Origin: Tepidamorphaceae bacterium
Lineage (GTDB): Bacteria > Pseudomonadota > Alphaproteobacteria > Rhizobiales > Tepidamorphaceae
DNA: 44,233 bases
Direction: 5' to 3'
Assembly: GCA_028279445.1 (NCBI GenBank)
Contig: JANQNT010000032.1
Span: 1-44,233 of the forward strand
The position numbers were made by a program, and so were the translations under genes. The notes under the pieces were generated by a model. It was given only the letters and a program-made list of their open reading frames with translations, was not told the origin of the DNA and searched no databases. This document shows, piece after piece, positions 8,573-16,607 of this stretch (positions are counted from its first letter, which is position 1; every line of letters starts with the position of its first letter).

Positions 8573-9258
8573 GAACGCCGCTGCTCGTCATCTTCGACAT
8601 GGACGGCACGCTGGTCGACAGCAAGCACCTGATCGTTGCCGCCATGCAGAGCGCCTTCGATGCGGAAGGGCTGCATGCTCCGACACGTGCCCAGACCCTG
8701 TCGGTGGTCGGGCTGTCGCTGGACAAGGCGATGCAGCAATTGACCAACACGGATGCCGCACAGCGCGCCCGGCTGGTCGAGGCCTACAAAGGCGCGTTCT
8801 TCGACCTGCGCCAGGCGCCCGATCACCACGAGCCGCTGTTTGACGGCGCGCGCAAGGCGCTGGACATCCTGCATCGCCGCGACGATGTGCTGCTGGGCAT
8901 CGCCACGGGCAAGTCACGGCGCGGCGTTGCCTTCGTGCTTGATCACCACGGTCTGGAGGATCACTTCGACACCATTCAGACCGCCGACGACCACCCCTCC
9001 AAGCCGCACCCCTCCATGGTATGGAGGGCGTTGTCGGAGACCGGCATGAAAGCGGCGCGCACGGTCGTCGTCGGCGATACGGTGTTCGACGTCGAGATGG
9101 CGCGCGCTGCCGGGACCAAGGCGATCGGGGTGAGCTGGGGATATCACGATGTCGCGCTGCTGGAGGCATCGGGGGCGGCGTCCATCATCGCCCACTTCGA
9201 TGCGCTGCCGACACAGATCGATGTGCTGTTCGCGCCACCGCGCAGGGGCACAGGCTGA
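8569..9258 (+). CDS. HAD-family hydrolase, phosphoglycolate phosphatase-like
   Basis: The 229-aa product has the HAD motifs in order. Motif I is FDMDGTLVDS (nucleophile Asp10, acid/base Asp12), motif II is GIATGKSRRG, motif III covers the lysine in SKPHPSMV, and motif IV is VVVGDTVFDVEMARAAG. The helical cap between motifs I and II is of the C1 type found in phosphoglycolate phosphatase and pyrophosphatase PpaX. The true substrate is unknown. It overlaps the upstream gene by 4 nt and shares one base with the ATP12 gene, inside a conserved-looking housekeeping block. Confidence 0.88.
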   Translation: MRTPLLVIFDMDGTLVDSKHLIVAAMQSAFDAEGLHAPTRAQTLSVVGLSLDKAMQQLTNTDAAQRARLVEAYKGAFFDLRQAPDHHEPLFDGARKALDILHRRDDVLLGIATGKSRRGVAFVLDHHGLEDHFDTIQTADDHPSKPHPSMVWRALSETGMKAARTVVVGDTVFDVEMARAAGTKAIGVSWGYHDVALLEASGAASIIAHFDALPTQIDVLFAPPRRGTG

Positions 9259-10022
9259 TGGCCGACGATCAGGACCCCATTGCCAGGGCGCAAGCGCATG
9301 CGCGCGTGCAACTGCCCAAGCGTTTCTACAAGCACGCGGCCGTGGCGCGCGACGGCGAGGGCTTTGCCGTGACGCTCGATGGCCGCCAGGTACGCACGCC
9401 GGGACGAAGCCCGCTGAGCGTGCCGTCTGCCGCTATCGCCGAGGCGGTCGCCGCCGAGTGGGAGGCGCAGGCCGATGTGATCGATCCCGGCACGATGCCG
9501 CTGACCAGGCTTGTGAATACGGCGCTCGACGGGGTGGCTAACGCACGCGAAGCCATCGCGCGGGACGTTGCCGCCTACGCGGCGTCCGATCTGGTCTGCT
9601 ACCGGGCCGAGGACCCGGACGGTCTCGTCGCCATGCAGGCCGCCGCATGGGACCCGCTGGTCGACTGGTTCGCCGGCCGGTACGGCGTCACGCTGCGGCT
9701 GGCCGCGGGCGTCATGCCGGTGGAGCAGGATCACGCCGCCATCGAAGCGCTGGGAGAAGCGCTTTGCATGCGCACGGCCCTCGACCTAGCCGCCCTGCAT
9801 ACGCTGACGACGCTCGCCGGCTCGGCGGTGATCGCGCTGGCGGTTACCGATGGCGTCATCGACGCGGACACCGGCTGGGCGGCCGCCCATGTGGACGAAG
9901 ACTGGCAAATCCGCCTGTGGGGCGAGGATGCCGAGGCCATGGCAAGGCGGGCGCTGCGCAAGCAGGAATTCGATGCCGCGGCGATGGTGCTGGCCAGCTC
10001 CGGTTCGCCGGAAGCGACCTAG
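9258..10022 (+). CDS. ATP12-family F1-ATPase assembly chaperone
   Basis: The 254-aa protein matches the ATP12 family, which in mitochondria binds the F1 alpha subunit during ATP synthase assembly and is common in alphaproteobacteria. Recognisable segments are KRFYKHAAV near residue 20, VTLDGRQVRTPGRSPLSVP, the EWEAQADVIDPGTMPLTRLVNTA region, DLVCYRAEDPDGLVA, and WDPLVDWF. The ATG at 9258 overlaps the HAD stop by one base, which defines the start; the longer in-frame reading upstream is antisense noise. A role in F1 assembly is by family only. Confidence 0.92.
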   Translation: MADDQDPIARAQAHARVQLPKRFYKHAAVARDGEGFAVTLDGRQVRTPGRSPLSVPSAAIAEAVAAEWEAQADVIDPGTMPLTRLVNTALDGVANAREAIARDVAAYAASDLVCYRAEDPDGLVAMQAAAWDPLVDWFAGRYGVTLRLAAGVMPVEQDHAAIEALGEALCMRTALDLAALHTLTTLAGSAVIALAVTDGVIDADTGWAAAHVDEDWQIRLWGEDAEAMARRALRKQEFDAAAMVLASSGSPEAT

Positions 10023-10042
10023 GGTCAGGACCCATTGATCTC

Positions 10043-11191
10043 ATGCAATTCGGTGTCGCCATGAACCGCAGCAAACGCGCCCGGCTCATGCTCTGGCTTG
10101 GCATCAGCGCCGCCGGCGCGGTCATCGGCTACCTTTACACGGTCTTCTTCATCCCCTCCGGCGCGGTCGATCCGCCATCGGCCTGGAGCGGCATTCGCGT
10201 CGGCTGGTTCATCGCCATGACAACGAGCGCCTTCGAGATCTTCGCCATGCGCGCAGCGGTGGGCCGGTGGATCAGCGATCGGTCGCTGTGGTTCAGCATC
10301 ACCATCCGCACGCTGGTTCACACGGCGATCATCACGGCGATGCTGGTCATCAATGTGCAACTGATGCCCGTCCTGTTCGGACAGCCGGGCACCGACTATC
10401 CCCCGGCCGATCTTTTCACCGATATCCTGTTCTCCCTGTGCGTCATGGGCGCCTTGCTGTTCGCGGTGACCATGCGCCAGCTCGTTGGTCCGAGGACGTT
10501 CAACAATCTGATGCTGGGGCGCTACCACAAGCCGCGCCGTGAAGAGCGTATCTTCGTGCTGTTCGACATTGTCGGGTCCTCCAAACTGGCCGAGCAGATC
10601 GGCGACGAGGCGTTTCACGACTTCGTCTCGGCGGTGTTCTTCGACATGGACGGCCCGATTGTGGACGCAGGAGGCGAGGTGCTGAGCTATGTGGGTGATG
10701 CGCTGATCGCCGACTGGCCGCTTGCCAGCCCCTCAGCGAATGCCCGTGCGGTGACGGCGGTTTGGCTTGCCCTGGACAAGCTGGATGCGCGAGGCGGCGC
10801 GTACGAGGCGCGCTTTGGCGTCAGGCCGCAGGTGCGTGCGGTTCTGCACGGCGGTCCCGTGGTTGCCGGCGAAACCGGAGACAGCCGGCTGCAGATCACC
10901 TATCTGGGGGATGTGCTCAACGTCACGGCGCGCATCGAGGCGCTGGGCAAGCAGACCGGCGCGCAGGTGACCATTTCCGACAGCCTGCTGGGACGCATGG
11001 AACTGCCGGATGGCATCGCGTGCCGGCCGCTGGGCGCGCATCGGCTGAAAGGCGTGGGCGAGCCCGTGGCCGTCAGCCAATTGGTCGCGCAACCGGGTGC
11101 ATTGTCCGAAGGTCGGTTTGCGGCGACCGCCGGTGCTGCTAAAAACGCAAGCCTTGCGAACAAGTCAGTACCTTCGGGGGAAGCGACGTGA
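10043..11191 (+). CDS. Membrane-anchored class III adenylate/guanylate cyclase-like protein
   Basis: The 382-aa protein has about four hydrophobic helices in residues 15-145 and a class III cyclase domain from about 168 to 345. Both metal aspartates are present (Asp175 in LFDIVGSS, Asp219 in YVGDALIA). The transition-state pair is too: Asn293 and Arg297 in [11 protein letters not shown]. The position three residues before the glycine of that motif is Thr286, as in class IIIb enzymes. The substrate-specifying lysine expected before the second aspartate (K-x-x-G-D) is Ser215. The nucleotide used, and even activity, are therefore uncertain. Start at ATG 10043, with ATG 10061 as an alternative. 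Its stop overlaps the pccB start. Confidence 0.85.
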   Translation: MQFGVAMNRSKRARLMLWLGISAAGAVIGYLYTVFFIPSGAVDPPSAWSGIRVGWFIAMTTSAFEIFAMRAAVGRWISDRSLWFSITIRTLVHTAIITAMLVINVQLMPVLFGQPGTDYPPADLFTDILFSLCVMGALLFAVTMRQLVGPRTFNNLMLGRYHKPRREERIFVLFDIVGSSKLAEQIGDEAFHDFVSAVFFDMDGPIVDAGGEVLSYVGDALIADWPLASPSANARAVTAVWLALDKLDARGGAYEARFGVRPQVRAVLHGGPVVAGETGDSRLQITYLGDVLNVTARIEALGKQTGAQVTISDSLLGRMELPDGIACRPLGAHRLKGVGEPVAVSQLVAQPGALSEGRFAATAGAAKNASLANKSVPSGEAT

Positions 11192-12720
11192 AGGAAATCC
11201 TTGAGCAGTTGGAAGTCCGGCGCGAGAACGCGCGGCTCGGCGGCGGGCAGGTCAGGATCAACGCCCAGCACGGTCGCGGCAAGCTGACCGCGCGCGAGCG
11301 GCTGTCGCTGCTGCTGGACGAAGGCAGCTTCGAGGAATTCGACATGTTCGTCGATCACCGCTGCTCCGACTTCGGCATGGAGGACACGCAGGTGCCCGGC
11401 GACGGCGTGGTCACCGGCTGGGGCACCGTCAACGGGCGCTGCGTCTTCGTCTTCGCCAAGGACTTCACCGTGTTCGGCGGTTCGCTGTCGGAGACGCATG
11501 CCGAGAAGATCATGAAGATCCAGGATATGGCGCTGAAGAACCGTGCACCGATCATCGGGCTGTTCGATGCAGGCGGCGCGCGCATCCAGGAAGGCGTGGC
11601 GGCCCTTGGCGGCTACGGCGAGGTGTTCCGCCGCAACGTGCTCGCGTCCGGCGTCATTCCGCAGATCTCCATCATCATGGGTCCGTGCGCTGGCGGTGAT
11701 GTGTATTCGCCGGCCATGACCGATTTCATCTTCATGATCCGCGACACCAGCTACATGTTCGTCACCGGTCCGGACGTGGTGAAGACGGTGACCAACGAGA
11801 CGGTGACGGCGGAGGAACTGGGTGGTGCGTCCGTGCACACGACGCGCTCGTCGATCTCCGACGGTGCCTGGGACAATGACGTGGAAGGCCTGTTGCAGGT
11901 GCGCCGGTTCCTGGACTTCCTGCCCCTCAACAACACCTCCGGTCCGCCGCAGATGGAGGCCTTCCAGGAGACGACAGGGTATGACGACAGTCTCGACACG
12001 CTGATCCCGGACAATCCCAACAAGCCCTACGACATGAAGGAGCTCGTCCTGAAGGTGGTGGACGAGGGCGATTTCTTCGAGCTGCAGGGCGATTTTGCCG
12101 GCAACATCATCACCGGCTTCGGCCGCATCGGCGGGCGCAGCGTTGGCGTCGTCGCCAATCAGCCGATGGTGCTGGCCGGCGTGCTGGATTCCGATGCCAG
12201 CCGCAAGGCGGCGCGCTTCGTGCGCTTCTGCGATAGCTTCAACCTGCCGATCGTCACCTTCGTCGATGTGCCGGGCTTCCTGCCCGGTACGGCACAGGAA
12301 TATGGCGGGCTGATCAAGCACGGTGCCAAGCTGCTGTTCGCCTATACCCAGGCGACCGTGCCGCTGGTCACCGTGATCACCCGCAAGGCCTATGGTGGCG
12401 CTTACGTGGTCATGGCCGCCAAGCATATCGGCGGCGATGTCAATTACGCCTGGCCGACGGCGGAGATCGCCGTGATGGGGCCGAAGGGCGCCGCCGAGAT
12501 CCTGTATCGCTCCGAGCTCGACGACGCGGACAAGATCGCCGCGCGCATCGAGGAGTACGAGGAGCGCTTCGCCAATCCGTTCATCGCCGCCGAGCGCGGC
12601 TATATCGACGAAGTCATCATGCCGCATTCCACCCGCATGCGGGTGGCGCGTGCGCTTGACATGCTGCGCTCCAAGACCGATGACCGGCCCTGGCGCAAGC
12701 ACGACAACATTCCGCTGTGA
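11188..12720 (+). CDS. pccB: Propionyl-CoA carboxylase beta (carboxyltransferase) subunit
   Basis: The 510-aa carboxyltransferase transfers CO2 from carboxybiotin to an acyl-CoA; with PccA it makes methylmalonyl-CoA from propionyl-CoA. The N-domain holds [22 protein letters not shown] and the acyl-CoA oxyanion region [17 protein letters not shown]. The C-domain holds [32 protein letters not shown] and [16 protein letters not shown], all typical of PccB. The GTG start overlaps the cyclase stop by 4 nt and is preceded by GGGGGAAG. PccA lies 3.9 kb downstream on the same strand. An acetyl-CoA activity is possible, but PccB is the closer match. Confidence 0.93.
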   Translation: MKEILEQLEVRRENARLGGGQVRINAQHGRGKLTARERLSLLLDEGSFEEFDMFVDHRCSDFGMEDTQVPGDGVVTGWGTVNGRCVFVFAKDFTVFGGSLSETHAEKIMKIQDMALKNRAPIIGLFDAGGARIQEGVAALGGYGEVFRRNVLASGVIPQISIIMGPCAGGDVYSPAMTDFIFMIRDTSYMFVTGPDVVKTVTNETVTAEELGGASVHTTRSSISDGAWDNDVEGLLQVRRFLDFLPLNNTSGPPQMEAFQETTGYDDSLDTLIPDNPNKPYDMKELVLKVVDEGDFFELQGDFAGNIITGFGRIGGRSVGVVANQPMVLAGVLDSDASRKAARFVRFCDSFNLPIVTFVDVPGFLPGTAQEYGGLIKHGAKLLFAYTQATVPLVTVITRKAYGGAYVVMAAKHIGGDVNYAWPTAEIAVMGPKGAAEILYRSELDDADKIAARIEEYEERFANPFIAAERGYIDEVIMPHSTRMRVARALDMLRSKTDDRPWRKHDNIPL

Positions 12721-12753
12721 TCCCGGGCTCTGCCGCGAAAGCGCATCGACCGT

Positions 12754-12860
12754 CTAGAGCATGTGCAGTGAACACCGAATTGCCAGGAATGCTCTATCCA
12801 TTTGATCTTGAGCATGTTCTTGCCCGAAAACCGCTCACACTTTTCGGGAACATGCTCTAG
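12754..12860. repeat. Rhizobial-type intergenic mosaic repeat (RIME-like)
   Basis: The element is bounded by perfect inverted CTAGAGCATG (12754-12763) and CATGCTCTAG (12851-12860). Its right half folds as a long stem: GAGCATGTTC and CCCGAAAA on one side, TTTTCGGG and AACATGCTC on the other. This pattern, with an internal CCGCTCACAC loop, resembles intergenic mosaic repeats described in rhizobia. It fills most of the 159-bp gap between pccB and the methyltransferase gene. Confidence 0.7.
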
Positions 12861-12879
12861 CTGAGCGGAGGCGGGACGC

Positions 12880-13866
12880 ATGGCTTATCGCTTCGTCGGC
12901 ACACTCATCGATTGCCCCCATTGCGGTGCGTCCTATGAGCACCAGCGCGAGATCAGCACGCGGGACCGCCATGGTGGAGTGCTGCGCTCGGTGATCTGCG
13001 AAAACTGCGGCCATGTCTTCACCAATCCCATGCCGACGGCGCAGGAGGTCGACGCGTTCTACGCGACCGAGTATCGCGCGCTGTACAAACGCGCCGTCGA
13101 GCCCAAGCCACGGCACATTCTGCGCTCGGCGCGCGTCGCCGTGGAGCGCTATCGCCAGTTTGCCCATCTGCTGGCCGAGGGCGCGCGGGTGCTCGACCTG
13201 GGCTGTGCCAGCGGAGAGCTGGTCTATGTGCTCGGCAGGGAAGGGCACGAAGCCATCGGTATCGAGCCGAACGTTGGTTACGCCGAGTATGGCCGCGACG
13301 CCTACGGCATCGACGTGCGCATCGGTACCTATGCGGACGCGGGCGATGAACTGGGCGCTTTCGATGCGGTGATCTCGTTTCATGTTTTCGAGCACCTGAT
13401 CGACCCCCAGGAGGCCTTTGCCTTCGTGGCCGGTGTGCTCAAGCCGGGCGGGTTGCTGGTCATCGAGGTGCCGAACGTGCGCGCCAGCGAGCAGACCTTC
13501 CTGTCACGGTTCCATTTCGGCCATGTGCAGCACTATTCCTCCGACATCCTCAAGTCGTTTGCCGCGCGCAACGGTCTGGCCTTCGTGCAGGACCTGATCC
13601 CGGAGGGCGGCAATGTCGGGCTGGTGTTCCGCAGAGGTGAGGGGTCGCAGGCTTGCGTTGCAGCCGACGAGACGGCCGCGAACCCGATGCAGGCTTCGCG
13701 TCAGGCGACCGAAGCGGCGCTGGCGCCCCGGCCGATGATCCGCCGCAACTGGATCAGCCACAACTGGCGGAAACTCCGCCGCCAGATCGAGGAGCGCTGG
13801 CGGGTTGCCGGCAAGAGCGCGCCGGAGGTCGCCAAGGCCGAGATTGCGCGCCTGATCACGCTATGA
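12880..13866 (+). CDS. Class I SAM-dependent methyltransferase with N-terminal zinc ribbon
   Basis: The 328-aa protein begins with a four-cysteine zinc ribbon (CPHC at Cys12/Cys15 and CENC at Cys40/Cys43). A Rossmann-type methyltransferase domain follows: SAM motif I VLDLGCASGELV near residue 100, GIEPN as the acidic motif II, AVISFHVFEHLID, and LKPGGLLVIEVPN. A basic C-terminal tail of about 60 residues (NWRKLRRQIEERWR) has no clear family. Similar zinc-ribbon methyltransferases act on sugars or small metabolites. The gene is flanked by a repeat upstream and a converging permease gene downstream, so context gives no substrate. Confidence 0.82.
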   Translation: MAYRFVGTLIDCPHCGASYEHQREISTRDRHGGVLRSVICENCGHVFTNPMPTAQEVDAFYATEYRALYKRAVEPKPRHILRSARVAVERYRQFAHLLAEGARVLDLGCASGELVYVLGREGHEAIGIEPNVGYAEYGRDAYGIDVRIGTYADAGDELGAFDAVISFHVFEHLIDPQEAFAFVAGVLKPGGLLVIEVPNVRASEQTFLSRFHFGHVQHYSSDILKSFAARNGLAFVQDLIPEGGNVGLVFRRGEGSQACVAADETAANPMQASRQATEAALAPRPMIRRNWISHNWRKLRRQIEERWRVAGKSAPEVAKAEIARLITL

Positions 13867-13874
13867 GCTTGGTC

Positions 13875-14642
13875 CTATAACGTCCGAAAGATGATCGCGA
13901 CGCCCAGCAGGATCAAGGCCCAGTAAAGCGCCGTCCTGAAGGCGCGTTCCGACAGGCGGTGGCGCAGCGACTGGCCGACGAAGACACCCGCGAAGGTCGG
14001 CACCAGGCTGGCCAGCGACAGTGTCGCCACGCGCATGTCCAACGCGCCGCGCTCGCCCAGCGACAACCCAAGCGCGACGGTGACCGTGAGGAACAGCAGG
14101 CCCATGGCCTGCACCAGCGCGTTGCGGTCGAGCCCGATGGCATTGAAGTAGAAGACGCCGGGCATGGTGCCCGACCCGGTCAGGCCCATCAGCAGGCCAT
14201 TGAGCGAGCCGAGCGCCGGTGACAGCACGCCTTCGCGTTGCGGCGGGATCGTCACCTCAAGGCGCATCAGGCTGAGCGCGCCGTAGATCAGCAGCGTCGC
14301 GGCGAGGATCAACGGCAGCAGCGGATGGTCGCTCCACACCAGCAGTACGACGCCGACCCATGTGCACACCCCGGCCAGGGCGAGATAGCTCCACAGCCGT
14401 CTGAGCAGCGGCACGAGTTGGCCGCCGTAGAGCGCCTGCCAGATGTTGGTGGCAGTCGCCGGCACGACGATCAGCGACATCGCCGGTTGCAGGCCGATGG
14501 TCGCGGTGAGCAGGCCGACCGCGACCGTCGGCAGTCCGACGCCGACAACGCCCTTGACGAAGCCGGCCAGCAGGAAGGTGGCGAAGACCACGGCGACGGC
14601 GCCGGGGGCGAAGCCGAACGCCGACTGGACCGCTTCGCTCAC
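13875..14642 (-). CDS. TauE/SafE-family sulfite exporter-like permease
   Basis: A 255-aa integral membrane protein of about eight hydrophobic helices. It contains the two homologous TauE/SafE halves: FLLAGFVKGVVGVGLPTVAVGLL near the N-terminus and GSLNGLLMGLTGSGTMPGVFY in the second half. The family moves sulfite, sulfoacetate or other organic anions. The GTG start at 14642 overlaps the folK stop, so it is the last gene of the reverse folP-folB-folK operon, although nothing links it to folate. It converges on the methyltransferase gene with an 8-bp gap. Confidence 0.85.
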   Translation of the reverse strand: MSEAVQSAFGFAPGAVAVVFATFLLAGFVKGVVGVGLPTVAVGLLTATIGLQPAMSLIVVPATATNIWQALYGGQLVPLLRRLWSYLALAGVCTWVGVVLLVWSDHPLLPLILAATLLIYGALSLMRLEVTIPPQREGVLSPALGSLNGLLMGLTGSGTMPGVFYFNAIGLDRNALVQAMGLLFLTVTVALGLSLGERGALDMRVATLSLASLVPTFAGVFVGQSLRHRLSERAFRTALYWALILLGVAIIFRTL

Positions 14643-15112
14643 GCGGCGCCGACGGCGGCGGCGAGATCGGCCACCCGGCGGCCGCCGACTTCGAGGTCCG
14701 GGGCAATCTCGGCCAGCGGGCGCAGCACGAAATCGCGTTCTGTCAGATGAGGATGGGGCACCGTGAGGCCGTCCTCGTCGATCGTCTCCTCGCCATAGAG
14801 CAGGATGTCGATATCGATGATGCGCGGCCCCCACTTCCTGGAGCGCACCCGGCCCATGGCCAGCTCGATGGCCAGAATGGCCTCCAGCAAGTCGCGTGGG
14901 GCAAGCGTGGTGTCGATGGCTACTGCGGCGTTGAGGAAGGCTGCCTGGTCGGTGTCGCCCCAGGGTGCGGTCTCGATGAGCTGCGAACGCGCCGTGACGG
15001 CGACCCCCGGCGTCGCGTCGAGGTGTTCGATCGCCTCTGCGATACAGGCGGCCCGCTCGCCGATATTGCCGCCGAGGCCGAGATAGGCCCGCACCGGCGC
15101 CGCCGTGCTCAT
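14639..15112 (-). CDS. folK: 2-amino-4-hydroxy-6-hydroxymethyldihydropteridine diphosphokinase (HPPK)
   Basis: FolK transfers pyrophosphate from ATP to 6-hydroxymethyl-7,8-dihydropterin, the step before dihydropteroate synthase. The 157-aa product has the normal length and all main motifs: AYLGLGGNIGER at the N-terminus, FLNAAVAI, the ATP-binding segment RKWGPRIIDIDILLYG with the metal aspartates, and VPHPHLTERDFVL. The ATG at 15112 overlaps the folB stop (ATGA), which fixes the start. Order folP-folB-folK gives consecutive steps of folate synthesis in one operon. Confidence 0.95.
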   Translation of the reverse strand: MSTAAPVRAYLGLGGNIGERAACIAEAIEHLDATPGVAVTARSQLIETAPWGDTDQAAFLNAAVAIDTTLAPRDLLEAILAIELAMGRVRSRKWGPRIIDIDILLYGEETIDEDGLTVPHPHLTERDFVLRPLAEIAPDLEVGGRRVADLAAAVGAA

Positions 15113-15510
15113 CAGGCGCTTGCTCCGCGTTCCCTGCGGCGGAAGATCTCCACGCCCACCTCGGCGCACACCACCGGCATCGAGGCTTGCGGCTTGCGTA
15201 CCCTCAGATGCACCGTCTCGATGCCCGGATAGTCGTCGAGCACGCGCTGGGCGATGGCTTCCGCCAGGGTCTCGATGAGGTTGTAGTGGCCCGTCGATAC
15301 GACGTCGCCGATGGTGGCGGCGACCTCGTCGTAGCGTACCGCGTCGCGCACCTCGTCGGACTCCGCCGGCAGTGCCAGATACATCTCGCCCTCGAAGTCG
15401 ACCACGAACTGTTGGGGAAAGCTCTTTTCGTGCTTGAAGGCTCCGTGTGTGGCGTTGAACGCCATGTCACGGATGAAGATCTTGTCGCGGCGCAGGATCG
15501 GCGTGGTCAT
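15112..15510 (-). CDS. folB: Dihydroneopterin aldolase
   Basis: FolB cleaves dihydroneopterin to hydroxymethyldihydropterin and glycolaldehyde. The 132-aa protein shows RDMAFNATHGAFKHEKSFPQ with the conserved histidine-glycine and glutamate, VRYDEVAATI, HYNLIETLAEAIA with the substrate-binding glutamate, and the C-terminal VRKPQASMP segment with the catalytic lysine. It is linked to folP by a 4-nt ATGA overlap upstream and to folK by another downstream. Confidence 0.95.
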   Translation of the reverse strand: MTTPILRRDKIFIRDMAFNATHGAFKHEKSFPQQFVVDFEGEMYLALPAESDEVRDAVRYDEVAATIGDVVSTGHYNLIETLAEAIAQRVLDDYPGIETVHLRVRKPQASMPVVCAEVGVEIFRRRERGASA

Positions 15511-16391
15511 CGGGCAGGGCCTTTGGGCATGGTCGTCGAGGCGATGGCGTGGTGGACGCGCAATGCGTCGTGGTGGGCGGCAACGTCGTGGGCGCGAACC
15601 GCCACGGCTCCGTTGCTCACGGCGAGGATGTGGGCGGCAAGGGTGCCGGCCAGGCGTTCCAGCGGTTCGCGGCCGGTGATCTCACCGACAAAGCGCTTGC
15701 GCGATGCGCCCACCAGCACCGGAAAACCGAGCCCGCAGAGCTCCTGCAATCCGTTCAGGATCACCAGGTTCTGTGCCGGCGTCTTGCCGAAGCCGATGCC
15801 CGGATCAAGGATGATCTTCTCAGGCGCGACGCCAACCGACATCGCCATATCGGCCTGGGCGCGCAGAAAGTCGCGCATGCGCGGCAGCACCCGCTCGTCG
15901 GGTTCCTTGACCAGATCGGGCTCCCAATGGCCGATGACCGCCGCCGCGCCATGTTCGGCGGTGACGCGGGCGATGTCCGTGTCGCGGGCAAAGCCCCACA
16001 CGTCGTTGACGATCGTTGCGCCCGCCTCAAGCGCCTTGCCGGCGGTCGCTGCCTTGTAGGTGTCGATGGAGACCGGGACGGTGACCTCGGGGACAACAGC
16101 CTCGAAGACCGGCGCTATGCGGGTCCATTCGGCATCCGAATCGATGGGACGCGAGCCGGGACGGGTCGATTCGCCGCCGATATCCAGGATGTCGGCGCCC
16201 TCGGCGATCATTTCGCGGGCGCGCGCGATCGCGGTGTCCGCATCGAAGTAGTGTCCGCCGTCGGAAAAGGAGTCCGGCGTCACGTTGAGCGCGGCCATCA
16301 GCAGCACGCGGTCGGTGCGCGCCGGCGCCAGTCCGCCAATCAGCGTCACGTCGTCGCGGGTCTGGGTGCGTGCGGCGGTTGCGCCGGTCAT
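15507..16391 (-). CDS. folP: Dihydropteroate synthase
   Basis: FolP joins hydroxymethyldihydropterin pyrophosphate to p-aminobenzoate and is the sulfonamide target. The 294-aa TIM-barrel protein carries the pterin signature MAALNVTPDSFSDGG near residue 33, DIGGESTRPGS, the SIDTYKAATAGKALEAGA segment, ILDPGIGFGKT, VGASRKRFVG with the conserved lysine and arginine, and the terminal VRAHDVAAH. It is the first gene of the reverse operon. A 216-bp divergent spacer separates it from pccA. Confidence 0.96.
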   Translation of the reverse strand: MTGATAARTQTRDDVTLIGGLAPARTDRVLLMAALNVTPDSFSDGGHYFDADTAIARAREMIAEGADILDIGGESTRPGSRPIDSDAEWTRIAPVFEAVVPEVTVPVSIDTYKAATAGKALEAGATIVNDVWGFARDTDIARVTAEHGAAAVIGHWEPDLVKEPDERVLPRMRDFLRAQADMAMSVGVAPEKIILDPGIGFGKTPAQNLVILNGLQELCGLGFPVLVGASRKRFVGEITGREPLERLAGTLAAHILAVSNGAVAVRAHDVAAHHDALRVHHAIASTTMPKGPAR

Positions 16392-16469
16392 TGGAATGGG
16401 CGTCCTGGTCGGTGGTGCGTGCCGCGAGGGTGTAGCGCAGGCAAGGCGCGCGTGTCACGCGATGCGTGT

Positions 16470-16487
16470 CATGCAAATTGCTGCATG
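16470..16487. promoter_or_regulatory. Inverted repeat in the folP/pccA divergent spacer
   Basis: CATGCA and TGCATG form a 6+6 bp dyad around AATTGC in the middle of the 216-bp spacer shared by the folate operon and pccA. It is the only short palindrome I noticed there and could be an operator for either direction. No regulator can be assigned from the sequence. Confidence 0.3.
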
Positions 16488-16607
16488 CGCTTCCGTTTCA
16501 TGGCTCGCATGCGGATCAGCTCTACATCCTTCGCTACATTGCAGCGCAGCGCGGGCAGGGCTAGGTTGCGCTGTTCTCACGTTTGTCGACGGTGTAGCTG
16601 CGCGCCC

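Noticed and set aside
15549-16607. N-terminal extension of pccA by 353 codons
   Set aside because: It runs antisense through folP and the divergent spacer. PccA homologues start at the MFKKILIANR-type sequence.
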